A stretch of DNA of 64,000 nt from assembly GCA_000242815.2 (NCBI GenBank), contig AHHB01000018.1, positions 62,001 through 126,000 of the forward strand, in the 5' to 3' direction. Under the pieces are notes generated by a model, which was not told the origin of the DNA, ran no database searches, and saw only the letters and a program-made list of their open reading frames with translations. Below, in pieces: positions 55,997 to 64,000 of the stretch. A program made the position numbers and the translations under genes. How positions within the stretch are numbered: the first letter of the stretch is position 1; each line of letters begins with the position of its first letter. Source of the DNA: Janthinobacterium lividum PAMC 25724. Lineage in GTDB: Bacteria > Pseudomonadota > Gammaproteobacteria > Burkholderiales > Burkholderiaceae_D.

Positions 55997-57469
55997 TCAG
56001 CCTTTTGTACTTTTTACTGCCGTCTGTACGAGGGCCAGGGCCTTCACGTTGGCCGCATCTTCCGCGTCGCGGTCCGTGCCCTTGCTGATGCTTTCGCCAT
56101 CGTCGCGGCGTAAGGTCCAGAAGGTCAGCGAAGACAGCACCGTCAGGGCGGCCAGTGTCAGGAAGGTGTGGTGCAGGGCGGTGCTGAGCATGGCGCGATC
56201 CGACTGCGCCATGTCGCCCAGGTACCAGCCCGTGATCAGCGAACCGAAGGCCAGGCCAAAGCTCATCGACAGTTGCTGCATCGAGCTGGCGATGGTGCTG
56301 GCCATGCTGGAGTCGCTCTGGTCGACATCGGCATAGGCGATGGTGTTCATGCCGGAAAATTGCAGGGAATTGAAAAAGCCCAAACACAGGCTGATGGCGA
56401 CGATCAGGGACAGCGGCGTGCCCGCGCCCACCTGCGAAAACATGGCGATGGTGATGCCGATCAGCACAGTATTGACGACCAGCACCTGGCGGTAACCGAA
56501 GCGTGCCAATACGCGCGCGGAAATGAATTTCATGCCCATGGCGGCTGCGGCCGACGGCATCATCAGCAAGCCCGATTGCCAGGCGGGCAAGCCCAGGCCC
56601 AGCTGGTACAGCAGCGGCAAGAGAAAGGGCAGGCTGCCCACGCCCAGGCGCGTGACAAAGCCGCCCACCACGGAGACGCGGAAGGTACGAATCTTGAACA
56701 GGGTCAGACGCAACAGCGGGTGCAGCACTTCGCTCGCATGCCAGACGTACGCGGCCAGCAGGCTGATGGAAATGAATAGCAGCACGGCCGCCGAGGTGGG
56801 ATCGATCTTGTGCTCGCCAAAGATTTCCAGCAGCCACGACAGCAAGGCGATGCCGGTACCGAACAGTACCAGGCCGATCAAGTCCAGCGGACGGGGCTTG
56901 TCGCCGTAGTAATCGGGCATGTAGCGGTGCGCCAGGTACAGCGCCGCCAGGCCCACGGGCACGTTGACGAAGAAAATCTCGCGCCACGACAGCCAGTGCA
57001 CGATCAGTCCGCCCACCGTGGGACCCAGCAGGGGGCCGATCAGGGCCGGGATGATGACGAAATTCATGGCCGCCAGCAATTGCGACTTGGGAAAGGTGCG
57101 GATGATGGTGAGCCTGCCCACCGGCATCATCATGGCTGCGCCCACTCCTTGCAGCAGGCGCGCGGCCACCAGCATGGGGGCATTCACGGACAGGCCGCAC
57201 AGGATGGAGGCGAGGGTAAAGATGGCCACAGCGGCCGAAAACACGCGCCGCGTGCCGAAGCGGTCGGCCATCCAGCCGCTGATGGGAATGCAGACGGCCA
57301 GGCTCAGGATGTAGCTGGTGACGACGGCCTTCAGGCTGAGCGGCGTCACATGCAGGCTGGCGGCCATGGCGGGGATGGCGGTGTTGACGATGGTGGAGTC
57401 GAGTTGCTCCATGAACAGGGCGGTGGCAACCACCCATGGAAGGTAGCTTTTAACGGGAGAACTGCTCAT
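55997..57469 (-). CDS. DHA2-family multidrug MFS exporter
   Basis: A 490-residue protein with about 14 hydrophobic segments. Family motifs: STIVNTAIPAMA in helix 1, GWMADRFGTRRVF (motif A), RLLQGVGAAMMMPVGR (motif B) and GPLLGPTVGG (motif C). It exports drugs or other hydrophobic compounds by proton antiport. Its C-terminal tail is polar and acidic (GTDRDAEDAANVKALALVQ). It ends 73 bp before the pilC start, in the position where pilB would be expected. Confidence 0.9.
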   Translation of the reverse strand: MSSSPVKSYLPWVVATALFMEQLDSTIVNTAIPAMAASLHVTPLSLKAVVTSYILSLAVCIPISGWMADRFGTRRVFSAAVAIFTLASILCGLSVNAPMLVAARLLQGVGAAMMMPVGRLTIIRTFPKSQLLAAMNFVIIPALIGPLLGPTVGGLIVHWLSWREIFFVNVPVGLAALYLAHRYMPDYYGDKPRPLDLIGLVLFGTGIALLSWLLEIFGEHKIDPTSAAVLLFISISLLAAYVWHASEVLHPLLRLTLFKIRTFRVSVVGGFVTRLGVGSLPFLLPLLYQLGLGLPAWQSGLLMMPSAAAAMGMKFISARVLARFGYRQVLVVNTVLIGITIAMFSQVGAGTPLSLIVAISLCLGFFNSLQFSGMNTIAYADVDQSDSSMASTIASSMQQLSMSFGLAFGSLITGWYLGDMAQSDRAMLSTALHHTFLTLAALTVLSSLTFWTLRRDDGESISKGTDRDAEDAANVKALALVQTAVKSTKG

Positions 57470-57824
57470 GGATGTGCGCCTGGCGAGGAAAGCCTACAGT
57501 AGGGCGAATTGTTACATAGATGGCGCAGACGTGCCGCTCGCGCCTCCTGGCCTGCCATGCTTGCAATTTTGGCATGTCTTGTGTCGCGCAGCACAATGCC
57601 GCCATCGCCCGATGAAAGTGGATCCATTGCACCATGGGAGAATTAAGTTCGATGTGGATAACAAGACGGCATTGGCGCCGTCGCTGGCCGTGCTGAGCGA
57701 GAGGTTGCCGTAGAAAGTCTATAGAACAATTGTTCCATAGTATTAACTTCCGTCCGGATCTAGCATGAGTGCTGTCGTTGCGGGCTCTGTTACTCGCAAT
57801 TTGTCCTAGAATCCTGGAAGGTCA
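57470..57824. other. 355-bp divergent region, MFS exporter / lipoprotein
   Basis: No gene seen. It holds a near-perfect 20-bp palindrome at 57720-57739 and AT-rich promoter-like sequence around it. Neither promoter could be assigned with confidence. Confidence 0.45.
57720..57739. promoter_or_regulatory. 20-bp palindrome, possible repressor operator
   Basis: TATAGAACAATTGTTCCATA has a perfect GAACAATTGTTC core and one mismatch in the outer arms. Size and symmetry suit a TetR- or MarR-type repressor. It is 86 bp before the lipoprotein start and 250 bp from the divergent exporter start. Confidence 0.45.
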
Positions 57825-58988
57825 ATGATGAAGAATACAATTTCGATCGTTTTGTTGGGCGCGGCCCTGTCCGCATGCGGTGGCGGCAGCGATGGTGGCG
57901 CGCCGGAAGTACCGGTCAAGCCACCCGTTGTGGTGACGCCTCCCGTGGTCCCTGCCGACAGCGTGACGCTGGCATCGCAAGCGGTGGCGAAAGAGGCTGG
58001 CCTCAATATCATTGCCGGCGCCAGCGCCGATGAAAGCGTGTATGACGTGGCCGCCGATATCGGCGACACCTGGCGCATCACATTTGACAGCGTCAAGAAA
58101 ACCTATGCCATCCGTGTCTTGTCGACGCAGTTCGGCTTGAGTGACCGCAGCGGTACGTTTAGCGCTAGCACCAGCGGCAATCTCACCACTTACACGGACA
58201 CGGCGACAGATTTCAGCGTCACCGTCGATGCGCGCACGCGTCTGCTGTCGGGCAATATCAAATTGGGTAATATGGTCTCGACCGTCAGCGGCAGCGGCTA
58301 TGCGGTCAGTGACGTGGCCAAGCTGGCCGGCAACTATATTTTCCTGGGGACCATGCGCAATGCTTCGAACGGCGCTTTCCCTTTCCATCCGAAAGGCACT
58401 CTCAAGATCGCAGCCGACGGAGCAGCCCAACTGTGCAATGGCGGCGTCTTCAACGCGCAAGGCGTGTGCTCTGCAGTATCGCCGCAACTGGCAGCGGAAA
58501 ACGCCAGCCTGACGCTGGTCAAGGATGCGAAGAGCGGCTTGCTCGTCGCCCGCCAGGGTGACCAGGACTTCGGCATCGTGCATGTGCATGCGGGGGACCG
58601 GGGGCTGGCGCTGTTTATCGATCGCTACGGCCGCAACCAGGAAAACGTCATGCGCGTGGGCACCATCGTGGCCGCCAAACAGCAGAAGATCGGCACGGAA
58701 CTCAATGGCAGCTACGCCTGCGCAGCGCAGGGCATCAGCGGGAAGATTGTCGTTGCCGGCAGTACCGCCACCGTGACGAATAATACGACTGGCAAGACGC
58801 ATGCGGAAACCATCACCGTCAACAAGCTGGGCCTGGGCGCGCAAGCCGTCGATTTCGATGGCGTCGCCGTATTCAAGGACCCGGCCGATGTGCCAGCCGA
58901 CTATTCGATGTTCATGCCCGTGTCGTCGAGCATGGCAGTCGAGTTTTCGACCGACCGTTCGTACATGGGCATGTGCCTGAAACAATAG
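57825..58988 (+). CDS. large putative lipoprotein
   Basis: A 387-residue protein. The signal [18 protein letters not shown] has lipobox LSAC (Cys at residue 18), then a Pro/Val-rich linker ([15 protein letters not shown]). The mature part is beta-rich with Gly/Ser/Thr-rich stretches, such as [27 protein letters not shown], and at least three Cys (QLCNGG, GVCSAV, YACAAQ) plus a final MCLKQ. I do not recognise the family; similar lipoproteins of this size are common and variable in Oxalobacteraceae. AAGGTC precedes ATG 57825; ATG 57828 is the alternative. Confidence 0.72.
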   Translation: MMKNTISIVLLGAALSACGGGSDGGAPEVPVKPPVVVTPPVVPADSVTLASQAVAKEAGLNIIAGASADESVYDVAADIGDTWRITFDSVKKTYAIRVLSTQFGLSDRSGTFSASTSGNLTTYTDTATDFSVTVDARTRLLSGNIKLGNMVSTVSGSGYAVSDVAKLAGNYIFLGTMRNASNGAFPFHPKGTLKIAADGAAQLCNGGVFNAQGVCSAVSPQLAAENASLTLVKDAKSGLLVARQGDQDFGIVHVHAGDRGLALFIDRYGRNQENVMRVGTIVAAKQQKIGTELNGSYACAAQGISGKIVVAGSTATVTNNTTGKTHAETITVNKLGLGAQAVDFDGVAVFKDPADVPADYSMFMPVSSSMAVEFSTDRSYMGMCLKQ

Positions 58989-58991
58989 TCG

Positions 58992-60445
58992 CTAGCGTTG
59001 GAGGTGTTCCAGGGCGGCCAGCAGCGGCAGCGCCGCATCGGCGATACGCTCCAGGCTGGCCTCGCGCAGGGCGTCGGTGTCCACCGTGTGGCGGGAGTCC
59101 AGCCCCGCCCAGCGCAGCAGCGCCGTACACGCGGCGGGCGTGTCGAACATGCCGTGCAAATAGCTGCCCAGGTGTTCCCGTCATCCGACACGGCTCCTTC
59201 TGCGCGGCCATCGATGACAAAGGCCGGCTGCGCCAGCGCCGCGCCATGCGAGACGCCCATATGGATTTCATAGCCTGACACGGGCGCATCGGCCGCGCCG
59301 GCAAACGCGCAGTGGCCAGCGACCTGCTGCAGGCGTTTTTCTGTCGTCAATTCTGTCACCATGTCGAGCAGGCCCAGCGCCGTGGACTCGCCCGCCGCGC
59401 CTTCCAAGCCCAGCGGATCACGCACGCTTTGCCCCAGCATCTGGAAGCCGCCGCAGATGCCGAGCACCTTGCCGCCATAGCGCAGGTGTTTTGCCAGGTA
59501 AGTGGGCCAGCCCTGCTGCTGCAGCCAGGCCAGGTCGCCGCGCGTATTTTTGCTGCCGGGCAGTATCACCAGATCGGCTGGTGGAATGGGCTGTCCATGT
59601 TGAATGAATTGCAGGTCGATATCGGGGTGCGCGCGCAGCGCGTCGACATCCGTGTGGTTGCTGATGCGCGGCAGTTGCGGCACCACTACCTTGAAGGCAC
59701 CACGTTCGGCCTGCATCGTTGCCACGCCATCTTCCGCATCGAGAAACAAGCCTTGCAAATACGGCAGCACGGCCAGCACGGGCTTGCCCGTTTGCTGCTC
59801 CAGCCAATCGATGCCCGGTTGCAGCAGCGATATATCGCCGCGGAAGCGGTTGATGACAAAGCCGAGGATGCGCGCGCGCTCGCTGTCGGACAGGCAGGCC
59901 AGGGTGCCGATGATGTGCGCGAAGACACCGCCGCGGTCGATGTCGGCTACCAGGATCACGGGGCAGTCGACGGTTTCGGCAAAGCCCATGTTGGCGATAT
60001 CGCGCGCGCGCAAGTTGACTTCGGCGGGACTGCCGGCGCCCTCGACGATGACAGCGGCGTATTGCTGGCGCAGGCGCGTGTACGATTCGAGCACGGCGCC
60101 CATGGCGATGGTTTTGTATTGCTGATAGTCGCGCGCATCCATTTCGGCGCGCACCTTGCCGTGAATGATTACCTGCGCGCCCGTGTTCGATGATGGTTTC
60201 AACAGTACCGGATTCATGTCCGTGTGCGGCGCGATGCCGCAAGCCAGTGCTTGCAGGGCCTGGGCGCGGCCGATTTCGCCGCCGTCGCTCGTCACCGCGC
60301 TATTTAACGCCATGTTTTGCGGCTTGAACGGCGCCACCGTCACGCCACGCCGTTTCAAGAGGCGGCACAGGGCCGCGACGACGGTGCTCTTGCCCGCGTC
60401 GGAAGTCGTGCCCTGCACCATCAGGACGGGGAAGGCGGCGTTCAT
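58992..60445 (-). pseudogene. cobQ: cobyric acid synthase CobQ, frameshifted near the C-terminus
   Basis: CobQ amidates four side chains of adenosylcobyrinic diamide. The N-terminal synthetase loop [12 protein letters not shown] and [10 protein letters not shown], and the amidotransferase nucleophile Cys331 ([10 protein letters not shown]), are intact. After SDDGN (about residue 423) the frame goes wrong at 59171-59176. With one extra C or any base there, the sequence [13 protein letters not shown] and the ending AALEHLQR follow to the TAG at 58992, giving 484 residues. The lost part includes the catalytic His of the amidotransferase (YLHG), so the frame as written would not make an active enzyme. 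It overlaps the next gene by 4 bp. Confidence 0.85.
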
Positions 60446-61248
60446 GCCTGCTGCTGCCACTGCGCGATGATGTCGCTGATCTGGCGCAAGCCTTGCGTGA
60501 TGGCGGCCGGACCGGGCGAAAGAATGTCGGGCGACTTGATCTCGAACAGCATCTTGTTTTGCACGGCGGGAATCGCGTCCCAGCCGGGGCGTGCCGTAAA
60601 TTGCGCGGGCTGGAACTTCTTGCCGCACCAGCTGGCGATGATGATGTCGGGCGCGCGCCGCACCACCTCCAAAGGATCGGCAATAATGCGTTCCCTGGCG
60701 CCCGGATGCACGGATAATTGCGGGAAAGCGTCCGTGCCGCCGGCGATGCCGATCAACTCTGCCGCCCAGCCGATGCCGCTCATCAGGGGATCATTCCACT
60801 CTTCAAAGTAAATCACGGGCTTGCGCGTCCAGGAAGCGGCGCGGGTCCGGGCGGCGGCGATGTCCGCGCGCAGGCTGGCGATCAGTACGCGCCCGGCCTC
60901 TTCGCGCTGCACCAGCGCGGCCAGCACGGCGATCATGCGCAAGATGCCGTCCACCGTGCGCTGGTTGAACTGATGCACTTCGATGCCGGCCTTGACCAGG
61001 TCGCGGCAGATATCGGCCTGCATGTCGCAAAAGCCGATTACCAGGTCGGGCTTTACGGCCAGGATGCGTTCCAGGCTGGAAGACGAAAAGCCGCTGATCT
61101 TGGTTTTCTCGGCACGCGCGCGGGGCGGGCGCACGGTAAAGCCTGAAATACCGGCGATGACGTCTTGCGCACCGAGCGCATACAGCGTCTCCACGGCTTC
61201 TGTCGAGAGGCAGGCGATACGCTGGTAGTGACTCGCGGTGTGGCTCAT
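60442..61248 (-). CDS. cobalamin-binding protein of the BtuF fold, no signal peptide
   Basis: A 268-residue protein of the periplasmic-binding (BtuF/FepB) fold: [28 protein letters not shown] at the start, [20 protein letters not shown] in the middle and the motif [19 protein letters not shown]. The start ATG 61248 overlaps the btuF stop and leaves no signal peptide, so a cytoplasmic or Sec-independent location is suggested. It may bind corrinoids inside the cell. Lies between btuF and cobQ, hence a corrinoid role is a firm inference but its reaction is unknown. Confidence 0.8.
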   Translation of the reverse strand: MSHTASHYQRIACLSTEAVETLYALGAQDVIAGISGFTVRPPRARAEKTKISGFSSSSLERILAVKPDLVIGFCDMQADICRDLVKAGIEVHQFNQRTVDGILRMIAVLAALVQREEAGRVLIASLRADIAAARTRAASWTRKPVIYFEEWNDPLMSGIGWAAELIGIAGGTDAFPQLSVHPGARERIIADPLEVVRRAPDIIIASWCGKKFQPAQFTARPGWDAIPAVQNKMLFEIKSPDILSPGPAAITQGLRQISDIIAQWQQQA

Positions 61249-62156
61249 TTTGCACCCTTGGAGGCGGGATTGGCGCGGCGCTGGCGTGCCACTTCCAGCT
61301 GCTCGCACATGGCGGCCGTGCCCTCGATCATGCGCGGACCGGCGCGGTTCAGCAGATCGCCATTCAGACGGAACAGGTTATTGCTGCGCACGGCCGTCAT
61401 CGACGGGAAGGCGCGCCACATGGACAAGCCGCCTTCACTGCGCGGATCGCTTTTTTCGCTGGTGCCGAAAATGACTTCCGGGTCTTCCTGCAACACGCCT
61501 TCCGGCGTGACGACGGGCGCCACCACCTTCATCGCGGCAAAGATATTGTGCGCGCCGCACAAGCGCATGGAATCGCTGACGATGCTCGCGCCACTCAAGG
61601 TATATATCGGTTTGTCCCACACCTGGTAAAACACGCGTACGGGCGGGCGTTGCGCATACTGCGCCGTCAAGCTGGCCAGTTTGGCGCGCAGCTGGGCGGC
61701 GGCCGCTTTGGCGACTTTTTCCGTTCCCATCAGCTGGCCCAGGCGCTCCATGCTGTCCGGTATATCGGCCAGCTTGCGCGGTTCACTATGATAGATCGGT
61801 ACCTTCAACTGGCGCAGCATGGCGATCTGGCGCTCGGCGCTGCCATGCATCCAGACGACGATCAAGTCGGGCTTCATGGCGATGATGCGCTCCATATCGT
61901 ACTGGCGGTTGTCGCCGACCTGCGCGATTTTTTTCGCCGCTTCCGGATAGTCGCTATAGCTGACGACACCGGCGATCCTGTCGCCGCCACCGGCTGCGAA
62001 CAGCAGCTCCGTGACGTGCGGTGCCAGCGCCAAGATGCGTTGCGCCGGCTTTTCCACGGTGACGGTATTGCCGTCGTCATCGCGCACGGTGATGGCGGCA
62101 TGCGCCTGCAGCGAGATCAATCCGGCCAGCAGCAGTGCGGTTTTCAAGTGCTTCAT
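61245..62156 (-). CDS. btuF: periplasmic cobalamin-binding protein BtuF
   Basis: A 303-residue substrate-binding protein with a signal peptide (HLKTALLLAGLISLQAHA). ITVRDDDGNTVTVEKPAQRILALAPHVTELLFAAGGGDRIAGVVSYSDYPEAAK is the BtuF-type N-terminal lobe; VWDKPIYTLSGASIVSDSMRLCGAHNIF is the C-terminal. ATG 62156 overlaps the cobC stop (ATGA); a Met four codons earlier is possible. The permease BtuC and ATPase BtuD are not in the window. Confidence 0.88.
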   Translation of the reverse strand: MKHLKTALLLAGLISLQAHAAITVRDDDGNTVTVEKPAQRILALAPHVTELLFAAGGGDRIAGVVSYSDYPEAAKKIAQVGDNRQYDMERIIAMKPDLIVVWMHGSAERQIAMLRQLKVPIYHSEPRKLADIPDSMERLGQLMGTEKVAKAAAAQLRAKLASLTAQYAQRPPVRVFYQVWDKPIYTLSGASIVSDSMRLCGAHNIFAAMKVVAPVVTPEGVLQEDPEVIFGTSEKSDPRSEGGLSMWRAFPSMTAVRSNNLFRLNGDLLNRAGPRMIEGTAAMCEQLEVARQRRANPASKGAK

Positions 62157-63139
62157 ATGTGCTTCCATGCAGTGAGGGCCTGCTGCAGGCGCAGCCAGGC
62201 TTGTTCGTCGGGGGGCAGGCCCAGGCGGATGCCATGGGCGGCGTGGCGGAACAGGCGCACCCAGATGCCTGCTTGTGCCATGTGGCGCCAAAAAGCGGTG
62301 GCGCGTTCTTCCGGCCACCATTGAAACAGCGCCGTGCCAGTGCTGGCGATGTCGTGTGCTGCCAATAGCTGGTGCAGACGCAGGCCTTCGCCGCGCAGGC
62401 GCTCGCGCATTGCCTCCTGCCAGTGCGTGTCGTTCAGGGCTGCCAGCGCCACCTGCTGCGCCGGGCCGCTGACGCTCCATGGCCCCAGCATATCGGCCAA
62501 CTGGGCCAGCAAAGCGGGATGGGCGGCGACAAAGCCCAGGCGCAGTCCCGCCAGGCCAAAGAATTTGCCCACCGAGCGCAGCACGATGAGTCCCGGCTTG
62601 CCCGTGTGCGATCCCAGGCCGGCTTGCGTTTCCGTGTCGCCAAACGCTTCATCGAGCACCAGCCAGCCACCGCGCGCGGCCAGCTTGGCGGCCCATTCCA
62701 GTAGCAGCTCTGGCGCGATACGTTCGCCCGTGGGATTGTTGGGATTGCAGACGACCAGCACGTCGCAGCCGTCGACGGCTGCGCCCAGTTGCGCATACGG
62801 CACTTGCCGCAATTGATGGCCATGCTGACCCCAGTGGTGCGCGTGTTCCGCGTAGGATGGCGCGGCCACGACCACGCGCGAGGGGGCGCGCAAGCGCGGC
62901 AGGGCCTGGATGGCAGCTTGCGTGCCCGCGACCGGCAGCATGGCTGGCGCCTTGTAGTAGGCGCAGGCAGCGCCCGCCAAGGCTGGATCGGCTTCCGGCA
63001 GACGGTGCCATGCACTGGCGTGCGGTGCTGGCGCTGCATACCAGTGTGGGTTGATGCCGGTCGACAGGTCGATCCAGTCGGCCAGCGCTCGTCCATACTC
63101 GCGCGCGGCGTCGCGCAGGTTGCCGCCATGTTCAAGCAA
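62153..63139 (-). CDS. cobC: threonine-phosphate decarboxylase-type aminotransferase CobC
   Basis: A 328-residue PLP enzyme (called CobD in Salmonella) that makes aminopropanol phosphate for the B12 nucleotide loop. HGGNLRDAAREYGRALADWIDLSTGINP is diagnostic; VVCNPNNPTGERI and LVLDEAFGD line the cofactor pocket; the PLP Lys is in SVGKFFGLAGLRLGF. It overlaps cbiB by 8 bp and btuF by 4 bp. Confidence 0.9.
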   Translation of the reverse strand: MLEHGGNLRDAAREYGRALADWIDLSTGINPHWYAAPAPHASAWHRLPEADPALAGAACAYYKAPAMLPVAGTQAAIQALPRLRAPSRVVVAAPSYAEHAHHWGQHGHQLRQVPYAQLGAAVDGCDVLVVCNPNNPTGERIAPELLLEWAAKLAARGGWLVLDEAFGDTETQAGLGSHTGKPGLIVLRSVGKFFGLAGLRLGFVAAHPALLAQLADMLGPWSVSGPAQQVALAALNDTHWQEAMRERLRGEGLRLHQLLAAHDIASTGTALFQWWPEERATAFWRHMAQAGIWVRLFRHAAHGIRLGLPPDEQAWLRLQQALTAWKHI

Positions 63140-64000
63140 GGTATCGCCCCTGCAGGTGGTACAGGCCGGCCAGTAACGCCATCCAGATCAGCCACAGCAC
63201 GGCCGTTTCAGCCACCAGACGCCAGGCGCGGTCGATGTCGCGCGCTTCGGCGGTGCGTCCTGCGCCCAGCGGCGGGCGGCGTTCCAGTTCGCCGTCGTAG
63301 ATGGCATCACCACCGAGGGCGAGGCCCAGTGCACCGGCGCCGCTGGCCATCACCGGGCCCGCGTTCGGGCTGCCCCAGTTGCGGGCCTGGCTGCGCCAGC
63401 AGTGCCAGGCGCGCTGCTTGTCGGCCATAGTCTTGCCCAGCAAGACATAGGACAGGGCCGTCAGGCGCGCCGGCAGGTAATTAAGGATGTCGTCGATGCG
63501 CGCGGCGCAGCAGCCGAACCAGTCGTAGCGCGCAGTGCGGTAGCCCCACATGGCGTCGAGCGTATTGGCCAGGCGGAACAGCACCGCGCCTGGCCCACCG
63601 GCCACGGCAAACCAGAACAGCGTGCCAAAGACGGCGTCGTTGCCGTTTTCCAGCAGGGATTCCGTGCTGGCCTTGGCCAGGCTGGTCGCGTCGGCGTTGG
63701 CCGTGTCGCGGCTGACGATGCGCGCCGTCAGCAGGCGCGCCTTGTCCAGGTCATCCATGGCCAGGGCATCGGCGATCGGTTGATTGTGGTCGCGCAGGCT
63801 GCGCAAGCCCAGGCACAGATACAGTAGGAATACATGCAGGGCCGCACCGGCCAGGCCGCACAGCCAGTAGGCGGCATAGCTGATCGGCAGCACGGCCAGC
63901 GACCAGGCCAGCGCGCCGCGCAGAAAACGTCCCCGGCCCCGGTTCAGCAGGCGCTCGAGCGCGCTGGAGAGGCGGCCAAAGCCCACCAGCGGATGCCAGC
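63132..64000 (-). CDS. cbiB: adenosylcobinamide-phosphate synthase CbiB, 5' end outside the window
   Basis: 289 residues are visible; the frame continues past base 64000 (WHPLVGFGRLSSALE), and the usual N-terminal LLDRWLGEP part is missing. The membrane enzyme joins cobyric acid and aminopropanol (phosphate). Visible signatures are LTARIVSRDTANADATSLAKASTESLLENGNDAVFGTLFWFAVAGGPGAVLFRLANTLDAMWGYRT and GSPNAGPVMASGAGALGLALGG in shorter parts. It starts the minus-strand cobalamin unit seen here; the control region, perhaps with a B12 riboswitch, lies to the right of the window. Confidence 0.9.
   Translation of the reverse strand, partial: WHPLVGFGRLSSALERLLNRGRGRFLRGALAWSLAVLPISYAAYWLCGLAGAALHVFLLYLCLGLRSLRDHNQPIADALAMDDLDKARLLTARIVSRDTANADATSLAKASTESLLENGNDAVFGTLFWFAVAGGPGAVLFRLANTLDAMWGYRTARYDWFGCCAARIDDILNYLPARLTALSYVLLGKTMADKQRAWHCWRSQARNWGSPNAGPVMASGAGALGLALGGDAIYDGELERRPPLGAGRTAEARDIDRAWRLVAETAVLWLIWMALLAGLYHLQGRYLA

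Overview
The window is about 64 kb of GC-rich DNA from a Gram-negative betaproteobacterium, most likely of the Oxalobacteraceae (Janthinobacterium/Massilia/Duganella type). This placement is an inference from the uninterrupted dcw cluster (mraZ to ftsZ) followed by peroxiredoxin, lpxC, dciA-like and secA genes, the ftsY-ftsE-ftsX-rpoH block, the argJ-ATPase-Nudix-yacG-zapD-coaE-pilD-pilC series, and the porin type. No tRNA, rRNA, CRISPR array, prophage or complete insertion sequence was seen.

Layout. 1-3.5 kb: the end of a TerD/AIM24/TerD stress cluster with a Pmp3-like membrane peptide, a lipoprotein and a small DNA-binding-like protein. 3.5-7.7 kb, minus strand: rpoH, ftsX, ftsE, ftsY; the rpoH promoter overlaps a CIRCE (HrcA) operator. 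8.0-14.9 kb: a tightly coupled eight-gene membrane-lipid modification operon (amine oxidase, DUF1365, CFA-synthase-like methyltransferase, chalcone-isomerase-like protein, transporter, DUF3833, SDR, SnoaL-like). Elsewhere this gene set usually sits beside the sigma-E/ChrR pair, which is absent here. 15-17.7 kb: a porin with a long non-coding upstream region and a secreted protein. 17.8-18.0 kb: a 197-bp IS4-like miniature element inserted in a terminator. 18.0-20.4 kb: a TPP-dependent enzyme and the RNase P RNA gene. 20.8-38.3 kb: the complete dcw cluster with its own promoter and MraZ boxes. 38.5-46.5 kb: peroxiredoxin, methyltransferase/regulator pair, EamA exporter, lpxC, dciA-like, secA. 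46.5-48.3 kb: a broken lipase-like gene and a lipoprotein. 48.7-57.5 kb: argJ, ATPase, Nudix, a FitA/PIN toxin-antitoxin pair, yacG, zapD, coaE, a split pilD, pilC (pilB not present) and a DHA2 drug exporter. 57.8-64 kb: a lipoprotein, then a minus-strand cobalamin operon (cbiB, cobC, btuF, cobalamin-binding protein, cobQ) running off the right edge.

The genes fall into three working groups. Envelope growth and division: FtsEX, the Mur enzymes, FtsI/W/Q/L/A/Z, ZapD, LpxC and SecA. Stress response: RpoH, Ter proteins, the lipid-modification operon and peroxiredoxin. Accessory functions: B12 synthesis and import, type IV pilus parts, and a toxin-antitoxin pair.

Three genes (the lipase-like gene, pilD, cobQ) each need one extra base in a short homopolymer to be read through. 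All three lie between 46.9 and 59.2 kb, so they are either real lesions or consensus-sequence errors; raw reads would decide.
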